NCBI GenBank assembly: GCA_016801885.1
Contig: CM028882.1
Coordinates: 23,701,047 to 23,765,046, forward strand
Reading direction: 5' to 3'
Length of the DNA stretch: 64,000 bases
DNA from: Toxotes chatareus
Taxonomy: Eukaryota > Chordata > Actinopteri > Toxotidae
Part shown: positions 48,571-58,700 of the stretch, one piece after another
How the letters are laid out: every line of letters begins with the position of its first letter
Numbering within the stretch: position 1 is the stretch's first letter
Notes under the pieces: model-generated
Told to the model about the DNA's origin: nothing
The model's input: the letters and a program-made list of their open reading frames with translations, nothing else
The model's database searches: none
Translations under genes and position numbers: made by a program

Positions 48571-48761
48571 ATGTCTGGCGATTTTCCCACCGACATTGAA
48601 CGCAGCGCCGGGGGAGCCAGACTGCCTTACATTGTTAACGCTGATTTCTGCCAGTTCAGTCCAGCGTTTTGTCTTCGCGAGCCGAACCCAGGGTCACAGG
48701 CTCCCACGAAACGCATGAAACCTCGGCCCCCGCTGGAGAGAGGGACACACGGCGGCATACT
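48571..48761 (+). other. Candidate 5' exon with a 64-codon open frame
   Basis: An ATG at 48571 opens a GC-rich frame that runs to a strong donor at 48762. The stop codon sits inside the GTAAGA itself, so the frame would continue only by splicing. The predicted peptide is not repetitive but I recognise no family. Splicing to the acceptor at 49555 would reach a stop within 20 codons, so it is more likely 5' UTR, or the first exon of another transcript. Its initiation context is weak (C at -3). Confidence 0.3.
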
Positions 48762-49115
48762 GTAAGATACTTCACGGTGTATTCCACACAATTTGTCTCA
48801 GTTTTTCGTAATCCAGAAAGAGCCAAGAAGCGCTGGGCAAACATTCAAGCTAACGCTGACTGTTGATGATTCTGAATATTTCGGACCGCGGGGGGAATAT
48901 ACAGGGGTTGCAATATTTAATTTTATTTTTTTCCGTATTTCGGGAAAGCTTAGCGATTTGGCTTTTAAATGAGGGTTTCTGTGAAAGGGCTGTGGCTTTT
49001 TTCGTGTACAGTTAAACCGGGGTAAACACCTGTCCAGGTCCTCTCGGGTCATTACCGAAGGGAAGACGGGCTAACGATATGACTTTACTCAGCAGTCATT
49101 TTCCTCGCTGGACAG

Positions 49116-49141
49116 GGTGGTGGTGGTGGTGGTGGTGGTGG
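49116..49141. repeat. (GGT)n tract in the dapk1 promoter region
   Basis: Nine or so GGT units followed by GGCGGAGGAGGG. It is one of several G-rich tracts between 49100 and 49700. Confidence 0.9.
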
Positions 49142-49562
49142 CGGAGGAGGGTGGCGTGTTTCCCATGGCTACACCAAGCTTTCCTGGGGGGGGTATTTGC
49201 ATTCCTAACCAGCCCGTGGTGACATACTTATGGTTGTATTACTATTACCTTTAAAAACGGGCAGCTGCTGTGGCCCAGTAATTCAAACTGGTTACCTGGG
49301 GGAAATAACAGGGAGAGTAGGAACTGGGAGGAAGGACCAGCTCCAGGAGTCGTGACGTCGCCCTGGAGGTGCAGGTTCATTTCTCCGCCAGTTTTCTCTC
49401 CCCCCTCCTCCCCCTTTTTGATGACTGAACGCCCACCTTTTTCCAGTTACTCCAGTCAGGTCTCACAGTCGAAATCTTAACGCCTTTCCCCCTTTCTCCT
49501 TTGTGTGTGTGTGTGTTGTTTTTTTTTTTAAATTGTCCCCCACTTGCTTCGGCAGCCCTAAC

Positions 49563-49613
49563 ATGAGGAGCATTGTTGGCTGTAACCCTGCCCAGACCGG
49601 AGGCTCCTGGTAG
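49563..49613 (+). other. Upstream ORF in the dapk1 leader (16 codons)
   Basis: ATG AGG AGC opens a 16-codon frame ending in TAG at 49611-49613. A second frame of four codons follows at 49616-49630. Both lie between the proposed acceptor (49555) and the main ATG, so if that exon model is right both are in the mRNA leader. Confidence 0.4.
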
Positions 49614-49680
49614 GGATGGTGCCGCTGTGAAGAGCCGGTGTGCCGTTTCGGAGGACAAGCCTGTGCGGTCGGTGCCGGGA

Positions 49681-49692
49681 GGGGGGGGGGGG
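49681..49692 (+). repeat. 12-G run in the dapk1 leader
   Basis: This G run ends 32 nt before the DAPK start codon. If transcribed it is a candidate for a stable RNA structure in the leader. Confidence 0.85.
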
Positions 49693-49724
49693 TTTACACG
49701 GCTGGAAGGAAGTGCCTGGACAAC

Positions 49725-49786
49725 ATGACTGTTTTCAACCAGGAAAATGTGGAGGAATTTTATGAAATCGGAGACGAGCTGGGGAG
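49725..49786 (+). CDS. dapk1: Death-associated protein kinase, first coding exon (DAPK1-like, partial)
   Basis: The ATG at 49725 opens 20 codons (MTVFNQENVEEF then YEIGDELG) plus two bases, then GTAAGT. This matches the start of the death-associated kinases: human DAPK1 begins MTVFRQENV and reaches EELGSGQF, and the exon ends at the codon for that Ser, just before the glycine loop. MTVF and QENV favour DAPK1 over DAPK2 or DAPK3. The family comprises Ca2+/calmodulin-regulated Ser/Thr kinases in apoptosis and autophagy. The next exon (glycine loop and VAIK-type lysine) was not found before the end of the window, so the following intron exceeds 14 kb. The DAPK family is fairly secure; the paralogue is less so. 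Confidence 0.72.
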
Positions 49787-50017
49787 GTAAGTGTCAGCGA
49801 GGTTTATTCTTATTCCCAATGCGCCTGAACTTCCCTTTTTTGTGTCTGTAGTGTGAGAAAGAGGGTGGATGAGATACTGTGGAAATCAGCTCTGCATTTA
49901 GATGATGAATTAGAGTGTTAATAGTCCTAAATATATGTTTTCATTCCATGCTGCACTCTCAGCTCTGCATAAACATGGATTTAGTTCTTTCACACTAACA
50001 CTAATGCACACTCTCAC

Positions 50018-50253
50018 CAAGAGCTGCAGCGAATGATGTTTTTGTTCATCATCGATCAATCTGCAGTTTATTTGTTAGTTAAATCAATAGGTTTGTCTGA
50101 CCAGCAGTCCTAATTCCAAAGATATTCACTTCACTATCATGCATGACAAAGAAAAGCAGCAACTTGTCACAGCTGAGAAGCTAGAGACAGCACACGTTTG
50201 GACCTTTTGCTTATAAAATAGTTGCTAATTCATTTTCTGACGTTCAGCTAATC
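50018..50253 (+). repeat. Recurrent fish repeat, main part of copy split by the MITE
   Basis: This is the best-preserved copy here. It contains GAGCTGCAGCGAATGATG, GACCAGCAGTCC, CAAAGATATTCACTTCACTATCAT, GACAAAGAAAAGCAGCAA and AAAATAGTTGCTAATTCATTT in the order of the consensus. Its 3' end continues beyond the MITE at 50444-50469. Confidence 0.8.
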
Positions 50254-50435
50254 CAGTGATTTCCATAGTAAAGATTGCATGCATGGATTCTGCATGGATT
50301 CACATACAGCAGTGTTTTCTCTGCAGTGAAATATCCTGAGGTTATTCCTTCTGCCTTTGGTGAAGGGGTATTTGGGCCCATCTGACTGGTGAGGGCTGTG
50401 GGGGTATGTCGGACAGAAGAGGCTGGGAATCACTG
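50254..50435. mobile_element. hAT-type MITE (182 bp) inserted in an older repeat
   Basis: Terminal inverted repeats CAGTGATTTCC and GGGAATCACTG (one mismatch over 11) flank 182 bp with no coding capacity. The 8-bp direct repeat AGCTAATC at 50246-50253 and 50436-50443 is a perfect target-site duplication. Eight-bp duplications and CAGTG-type ends are the hallmark of the hAT superfamily. Removing the element and one duplication restores the expected 3' end of the host repeat. Confidence 0.85.
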
Positions 50436-50443
50436 AGCTAATC

Positions 50444-50469
50444 GATTAATCAACTGATCTCCAGCTCTG
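50444..50469 (+). repeat. Recurrent fish repeat, 3' end of the split copy
   Basis: GATTAATCAACTGATCT followed by CCAGCTCTG is the expected tail of this family. It is continuous with 50253 once the MITE is removed. Confidence 0.75.
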
Positions 50470-53427
50470 TTTTTATCTAAAATATCCAGAGGATTCATAT
50501 AAGAGTAATAAAAATATGTTTTCATGCCGTGATGCAGCCACAGCTCTGTGTACAGATGGCATTAGTTCACAGACACAAACATTAGTGCACACTCTCGCTT
50601 AACCAAGCATATGTGGACACATACTATACTTGTGAGTAGTACCCAGGACATGCATCTCGCACCCCCCCCAGTCTGACTGCTTCTGATAGGCTCTGATTAA
50701 TGGAGTCAGTGATGAAGAGGTTAGCGTGTGCTGTGGTTGATTTATTGCGAGAGGGGGCAGACGGTATCGCTCTCCGTCTTTACGGGGAGAGGATTTACAT
50801 CGCAGCTCAGCCTGCGCTTGGTCAAAGGTACATACTGAGAGTGGGGAAGAAGAGTTTGAATGCAGATGAAACAGCTTGAGCAGACAGGTGTTGTTTTGGT
50901 GCTTTGGGTGGTCACACGGAGGCTGAAGAGCGACTGATGTCCTTGATTTGCTGTGCTGTCCTGATAAATATGAAACCACAGTGTCAAAACCGGCGGCCGT
51001 CTTGTTTTCAGTTCAACTTTACTGCTGCGTAGATCAAAAACATTACGTAATAGTAAAGGTAGAAAAAACACATGGAAAGGTGCATTTATTCCCACAGTGG
51101 GTCACGGACGCCTTCTCGTGTGACTGTCAGAAACATGGAGATGGGTTTCTGGTTATCAAAGCGACACATGTACTCCATGTTGGTATTAATCAACCAATTG
51201 TTTTGTGCTCTCCAGGGCCTGTCTGGTAACACTGCTTCTCCTTTTAGCGCTCACCTTCCCGCACTGTGGGGGAGAGCTGAAGTTGCTGTAGCTGCTTCAC
51301 TATGCTACTTTGGTAATAGAGACGATTGGGGAGCTTTGTGTAATGGGATTGAATTTCTGGCTGGAGGTAAAGAGACGGCTGCGTGAGTGTGATAGTCTCA
51401 TTTGGTCGCCACTCCAACCCCAGGATGCATTCTCTATTGTGGATTGATTAGGAGAATGGAGGGTTTCAGTGAGGTTAGCTGCCATCAGACTGTAATAGTC
51501 GTGAATTTTCTAACATTTGGAGTGTTGAAATTTAGTAACCATTTGCTTTTTTTTTGTTTGTCCTTCTTATAAAGGCATCAATGCAAGCTGGTGTTTTGAG
51601 TGTGCTCCAGCTGAGAACAGCCCAGATAGAGTATTGCACAAGTCCATTTTTGGAATGATTTCATTTCTTTATCAGACGGAAGAGTTATGCAGGACTTGGA
51701 GGGAGCTTAAGGCAACTGCTTAAATGTGGAAGATGAAATTTAGCCTACTTTCCGATTGCCTGGTTAATCCATTAAACTCCACAGATACAAGTACAGTTGA
51801 TATTCAGTTGATATTTAGCGTCAGCCTACTTTTGAAAATGCATCTACTAAAGAGCAGATATGAATAATGTGTCTGTGGGAAACGTGTTTTGCATTGGCTG
51901 AAATAGGCCTGTGTCTTGCATACAGAACCAGGCTCTGGGCTTTATGCAAGAACAACTCGTGCAAACACCAGTAGCATGTACAAGTGAGTTAAGAGAACTT
52001 GTTTGCCAATTTTCACTTAGGTTAGAGAAACATTTTTTTTTAGCATCTAACTTCATGTAAACCTTCCCTTCTTTATTTCAGTCTGTGTTCCAAACAATTA
52101 TATATTGTGCTGTGTTTACAAACATTTCTTGCTTTAACTCGGATGAACTTTGGATAAGCCGGAGTTAGTTTATGATAAAAGCTGGTGAGTCTGTCTATTC
52201 ATTGGCTAGATTACAGCGGCATGACCTGCACTGTAATGCCTTGCACGCTTTAAGACAGAGAGCCTTTTGATCTGACTGTACTCCAGTCCGGACTCCGGCT
52301 GGAATTGGAATGAGGCCCATTTGGTTTGGCAAAAACGGGAGAATGGGAAATCACCCAAGCAGTGACTTTATCCTTTCACTGACACTGACACTGCCTGCTT
52401 TGGTGTTTATGCATGGCAGAACCGAAACCTGGTGAAGCCAAGCATCTAAGCTTCATTAGTATCTCTCCACAGTGAGCATGCCGGCAGTATAATGAGGCAG
52501 AGAGTGTGGAAGAAGTGAATGCAGATGCAGAATTCAGTAAATACAGTCAGTAAGGGATGGAGAACAGTAATTTCTGGGGCATGTGCGCGCTCTGATCTTA
52601 TATGATTGTGTCTCTAAATCTATTTGCAGCCACTGGAATCACTTGTTAAAGCCTCTGAAGTCTTCACATTATTCCGAATGTTTGATTCATTAGATATTTA
52701 TGACCTGGACCAGTCTTTCTTAGCCTTGCCAGTGTGGTATGTATAGTGTATGTTGGGTACCTAGTATCTAGTTCTTCTTTTACCAGCCCTACGGAGGTGC
52801 AGCAGGCGTCCCTCTGGGAACTGGAATTATTAGAAGTACAAAATGAACTGTCATTCGGAGAATTGCTGGTGTAACCGCGGGTTGGCTGTTGAGCCGCAAG
52901 GCGAGTCATCAAGTTGTTACTTGCCGAGCTGCACGGAAGAAAGTGTGATAATCCCAAGCAAATTAATCGGTGGCCAAATTCTCCCTTTTGAACCGTGTCC
53001 AAAAAAATGGCCAGTTAGTCTGTACCTCGGCTCCTGATATAGATATTTGCCACTGCTGGTCCCTTCCAAAGGCTTTCGTCTATTCAATGAAGCACTGACC
53101 GCATCTGCGCGCAGCTGATCTCCCTAATTGTCTCAAAGATTGGCAGAAAATTGTCACTTAATGCCTGAGATCAGCAGGGAACGACTGAAGACATCTCAAA
53201 CGATCTCCTATTTAATGCCTCCTCAAAATGACTGCTACATGGAGGGAGAGGCATCATTGAAGTGTTTGTGGGTTTCATGGTGGGGCTGTCAGACCACAGG
53301 GATAAAAACGCTATTAGGGCTTAGGGCATCTGAAGCCTCCAGCTGAGGAATAGTGGCACACTGAAGGGTGTGTATTTTTCTTTCTTTCTTTTTTTGTGTA
53401 AAGTCACCATGTTGCGCCTTTTATTCT

Positions 53428-53626
53428 AGAGCTGCAATTATTAATCAACTAGTCGATCATCAGAAAATTTATCCACCACTATTTAAGTGATAGATAAATC
53501 TTTTCAGGTACTCTTCAAACAAAAATTGTCAAACATCTTCTGGCTCCAGCTTCTTAAACGGGAAGATTTGTTCCATTTCCCTGTTTCATTGTAAACTGAA
53601 TATTTTTGTATTCAGTTTACAATGAA
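53428..53626 (-). repeat. Recurrent fish repeat, reverse, ending in a perfect hairpin
   Basis: GAGCTGCAATTATTAATCAA, CTAGTCGATCATCAGAAAAT and TCTGGCTCCAGCTTCTTAAA give reverse-strand order. The copy ends in an 18-bp inverted repeat (585-602 and 609-626 after 53000) built on its own GTAAACTGAATA motif. Confidence 0.65.
53585..53626. other. 18-bp perfect hairpin
   Basis: Arms 53585-53602 and 53609-53626 are exact reverse complements around a six-base loop (TTTTTG). The arms contain GTAAACTGAATA, a landmark of the repeat that ends here. Confidence 0.9.
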
Positions 53627-55084
53627 TTGAATTGTATTGTTACGCGTTCTCTTAAAACATAACTTGATAGAAAAACTCTAAACTGAAACCCGCACTAATT
53701 AAACTCTAATGTGGCCAAGCAACTCTCAGGTGATTCTCTGCCGTTGTTTGGTGATGGGAGGAGAATCTGGGACACCGAACAGCCTTTATAATCAAGAGTG
53801 AGTCTTCAGAAGGCATCATTAAAGGGATGTGCCAAAAAAAAAAAAAAGTCTAACTGCAGGTTTTTTTCCACAGCTGTTAACAGACAGAAACCCCCATCAC
53901 GTCAGCGGTAGACGACACTGACTGGCTGATATTTGATCTTTCATTCGAGGCCAGTATCAGTCTAGAATAGTCTAACCATAGCATGGAGTCATTTAGGATT
54001 ACCTCAGCTGAGTTAGAAAACAAGAGCAGCATCCCAGCATGCACGAAGAAACAGACTTAGCAGAATTACTGCTGGGTATAACGTGAGTTGAGTTCAGGGT
54101 TTTTTTTTTTTCTCCCTTCAGTTTCCATGTAGTCATTTGTTTGGAGACCCACTGACTCAGCCACTTTCTGGCTGACTTGGAGAGAGAAAGATGACATTAG
54201 CCGACTGTGGAATGCATTTTGTGCTCCTTTCATCTGGCCCACAGGGCAGATGTACACTTTGCATATTTTTGCAGCGCTCTGCCTCTGTCATTAGTCTGCA
54301 TTAATCTGACCGCTGCGTGTCTCTCTACCAATTGGCTCTCCGTTTGTGTCTAAGGTGTGTGTTTGCGTGCATGTGTCTGTGCGTGTGGTTGCCATTTGCA
54401 GAGGAGGAGGGGGTGGGTGTGCTTCAGAAAGGATTCTGCAATGCAAATGAACAAAGAGAGCATTAAACTGGGGCTGTATTTGGGTTATTCCTCAACAAAA
54501 TCACCACAAGGACAAATTCTGTGAAAGCAAAATAAGGTTATTTACATACATACATGCATCCACATGGGTTCCTGTGTTAAATCGTGTTATTATAATTCAG
54601 AATTTCTTTTTCCTCTCAAGAATCCGGTCATCTTAAATCAGACCGTTAAAAATAAATCTACAGTATATTCACTACAACACACTGTCACATCCTTTCTGTG
54701 AACACACCAGCACCAGCTAATGCCATACATACACTCTGTGCAGACAGTTCCCCAGCTAGTGACCTAGATTTACCCCCCTACCATGGGTTGCATTATTGGG
54801 TGGAGGGGCAGTCTGGGTAGCAGGAGCGGCCCTGATGAGGCCTGCCACTCACCCACCCCACCCTTATCCAACCCCCCTCGACTCTGGGGAATTGCAGCGC
54901 TGTCACATAAATGCAGCGTTACCACTTTTGAGGTCTGAGTCAAAGGGTTCGGCTTTGATTATTCTGGTTTCATGTTATTCTAAAATCTTAAAATAGCCGA
55001 GGTTCACAACGTTTTGTGATCATGGACACTGGAAAAAGAGGAAATGCAGCGTTTAAACAATAAGAAGTGATTGTGTGATAATAG

Positions 55085-55320
55085 TTCCCCCAATTAATCA
55101 ATTAATTGTTTGATCTAAAAACATTTGGCTGGATCCCAAGGTGGTGTCTGTATGTGTCTGGTTTTGTTTGACCAACAATCCAAAACCAGAAATGGGAGAA
55201 TTCTCACATTTGAGTAGTTGCAAGTTGCATTTTTGTTTGAAAATTTACTTGGATTATCAATTATCAGAATAGTTGTTGAGTCATTTCCTGTTGATCTACT
55301 GATCGCTAATCGCAAAAAAC
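55085..55320 (+). repeat. Recurrent fish repeat, forward
   Basis: Landmarks: CAATTAATTGTTTGATCTAA, TTTGACCAACAATCCAAAAC, TTCTCACATTTGAGTAGTTG, and a TTTCCTGTTGATCTACTGAT end. Confidence 0.65.
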
Positions 55321-55706
55321 ACCACAGAAATGACTCCCAGTCCGCTTTTGCATTTTGTTTGCCCACGTTTCTGTACGCTCTCTATAAGCGGAAACATTTT
55401 CTGAGCTGCAAGTGGACTTTGTCCACTGCAAACCGCAGTCTCCTCTTGCGGTAGAAAACACAGCATGCGAGGGAAAATGCACCAACTGTTGTTCAAAACG
55501 ACACAGTTGTTAAAACGGTTCCAACCTTCCAGTTCCAGTTCCTCAGTTTTTTTGGCTTAAAACTGGTGAATAACTGAAAACAGTGAGTCCTGCTGATAAG
55601 CCGGGGTCAAGCAGTCAGACTGAGAATTGTTTATGTGGAAGGATGCCAGTGATAACACTCATGGCAGGATAACACTGCAAGACATATCTTCCTTTGGTTG
55701 CATGTA

Positions 55707-55755
55707 TTTACATTTTCGTCATTTAGTTGACACGTATCTGAGTTGACTGAGTGCA
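55707..55755. repeat. Short dispersed repeat, diverged relative of that at 41183
   Basis: TTTACATTTTCGTCATTTAG, then TTGACACGTATCTGAGTTGA, has the same layout as 41183-41235. Similarity is modest. Confidence 0.35.
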
Positions 55756-58700
55756 AAAGCACACTGAGCTTCAGTCTGTCTGTTGCCAACATTATCAGCA
55801 GTAGTAAGGAGTGTATGAGTCAGAGAGGCATGATAATATTCCTGTGACCTCAAGATCATCATGTAAGAGAGAAGTACTGGAAAAAGAAAAACAACAAAAG
55901 TAAGAGCTAAGAACAGAATTGAGTTTGTGGGGATCATAAATTTACCGCTGCACATTATTCGCAGGGTTCACGTCTGAAGTCAGATTTTTTTTTCTTTTCT
56001 TGCTCTCTGTCTATGTCTTGAAGGCTAGTCTGTCCATCTTTGCCTGAATGGATGGCTTAAGCCTTTGCGATCGCCGCTGTCAGACTCCTCAAACTGCGGT
56101 CAGCTTACGAGTCAAATTGAAATCTGACTCATTAGGAATGTCCTCGAGGAGCGTAATGAGTTATTTTCAATTAATCTCTGTAGTCAGTGGAGGATAATTG
56201 GATCCCTGCCAACTGTGTTAGCGGGTGAATGGCGGGAGTGTCGTGCTCTTTACGTGTGTCTGTGTGTCTGTGTGTGTTTGGAGGTGGGGGGGCTACAACC
56301 CTTTGTGGCCAATTAGGAGAGATGTGCATGCAGTCAAGCGGGGAAACTGAGGGGCTGTAATTGTCGGGGAAGGACAACTTTTCTCTTTTCTGACTTTTAT
56401 CCTTCTTGTATTACTTTTGCACTCTCCCCAACGCTCTGTCACAAGATCTTTTCCACTGCAGTTAACGCTAATGAATCTGATCACTGCACATAAGTAAACT
56501 GTACTCGCTGTATGTTTACATGGAGCCTTTTTCGAGCACTGACCATATGTAATGGCCCAGAATAGTTGAAACTGGAACAGTTGAGTATTTGATCAGTGGA
56601 AAAAAAAAAAAAAGAAATTTCATTCTGTTTGAAAGGAGTGGTGTAAACCTTTTCGTTTGTTATGTAAGAGTCCTTCCCATGTGTTATTCTATTTATTTAT
56701 TTTGGGAGTATCTATTCTCTGATCACACACGCTCGCCCACTTAAGTCGAAGACATTTCCCTGGGAGGATGCAGCACTCAATGTCAGACTATATATGCTGT
56801 GCACTTGCAAACATGGAGCAGTTTCAGTCATGTGTCACTGTTAAACCTGATTTCATAACTTAAAGTAATGAGTAATTAATTATAAACCTATACACTGTGT
56901 ACTTGTGTGATGTTGATTCGTAGCTTTTCCATTTACTGTCCGCCCACTGTCTTTGTCTGAAAAATCCTCTAATGCATAGAAGGCGATGCTATTTGTGTCA
57001 CCAGAAGCAGCAACAGCTGATTTGTGTTGCATAAACATAAGAAGTTCTGAGTAGTTAGCGTGAGCAGTGATAGCCACTGTAGTTGAGCATGTGTCACCAA
57101 AAAAGTGGAGTATAAAAATAATCCTGCCGCCTTGTGAAGGACCAGAGTTGCAGCTGCAGGGTGTTGGACGTGAGCTTGTATGTATATACATCAGAAAATC
57201 CATGCAGGTTTGTTGTGGGATGCTAAAGACAAAATGTCAAAGTGGCATTTCAACAGTGTCTTCACCTGTCAGTCAGTACACACGCAGGTAGCGAAGACGC
57301 ATGCGGCTTTCACACTAAAAGCAGACTGTACTGCTACACGTCATCCTGCTGTCCTGTTTCATGTTGTGTTTCCTGTGTCTTAGTTTGATTAGCAACAATC
57401 GTATGAACAAGGAAGGAGCGCCCACACGTTTTCCCACACGTCGCGTAAAAGTGTGCTCATTTTAGCACACTGACCACTGATCACTAAAAAAAAAAAATCC
57501 CCCTGTTTGTTTGTTTGTGTGGGTTTATTTGCACCCAAGATAATTTGAAACATTATGAGCAAAATATCAGGATTAAAGGTCATTGTTAAAGATAAATAAA
57601 AGGCTTTAAGTATGGCTCTTGTAAGCATCAGTATATTAGCCTGCTCTTAAATGTGCTGTCGGTAACTGGACAGAAATGGCTGTTGCTCCACACATTACTG
57701 ATTCTGTCATTCAAAAACTTTTTTTTTGTCGTTGGTTCAGAGCAGGTCAATAAAAATAAAGTTAAATTAATCGAATGCTGCTCTTGTTTCTCATGATAGG
57801 AGCCACACGAGGCCCATTAGAGTCAGAAAGTTTCAGATAACTGCACCAACAGTGCGAAAGCCTGAGTTTCTAATCTTGGGCTCATTTAAACAACAGGATC
57901 TGGAATGAGCAACAGGTTTTAGCCTCAGAAAAGATAGATTCACACACTGGGATTAGAATTACAACTGAAAGTCCTACGTGCAATGTTGGCACATAGTAAT
58001 GTTACAGCTAGTTGGGGAGGTGTTTTTTCTCTCAGAGCCTCACTGCTCGTTCAGGAGATAAACATTTGGCACAGCTTTCCGGCTTTATTTATGGTGTGCA
58101 TATCTCACCTTTCTGATTCATGTCAGACCTAAAGTTAGTCAGGTCCAGTTCAGGACTGTAGTTGTAGTTGGCTGTAGTTCCTGGAGTTAACTGAGCAAGG
58201 TCTGAAGAGTTTTATCTCTCTCGCGCTCTCTCGTTTCTGCTGCTGTCTCTCTCTCCAGTGCTGCTTAAATGTCAGTAACATTCAGTTATATTCTCGTGTC
58301 TTATATAAACATATACAAATGAAATTGAGGGATATTGGGAAATTTTAAAACCATTTTCTGGTGCTGTTAATCCTCTCACAATTTCATGCCAAACATTTTC
58401 TGGTGCTTGTTTCTTTTGGGAGGGAGTGAGGGGTGGGGGGGGGGGTTGTTGTTGTTCTGAGTTGCCTTGGCTGTATCCACGCTCACAGTCTGTTGTTGCT
58501 TGGTTTCCCTGAAGATCCTTCCCTGGAAGACCAGCCTTTTGTGTTGTCTCCGATGCGGCTCCGCATTGAGATGATCAAAAGAAAGGGCAAGAGCTTCCAA
58601 AACTCCGTTCACTTTTAATTAATGTCAACAAGGTCAGACTGGAGGTGAGGAAATTCAGCTCTGTTAATCTCGCGGTCATTACCACGACTCATTAAGCACA

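Larger units (their letters stand above)
48501..49724 (+). promoter_or_regulatory. GC/CpG-rich promoter and 5' leader of dapk1
   Basis: CpG density is much higher here than in the flanks. A candidate first exon ends at 48761 (ACT|GTAAGA donor). A pyrimidine-rich acceptor ending TTCGGCAG at 49555 could start the exon that carries the DAPK start codon. The vertebrate DAPK1 gene is known to have a non-coding first exon in a CpG island, which fits. A (GGT)n tract lies at 49116-49141 and a 12-G run at 49681-49692. No TATA box was seen. Confidence 0.5.

Noticed and set aside
58433..58618. 61-codon plus-strand frame in the dapk1 intron, considered as the next kinase exon
   Set aside because: It lacks the glycine loop and the catalytic-lysine context expected of DAPK exon 2 and starts in a G/T homopolymer region.
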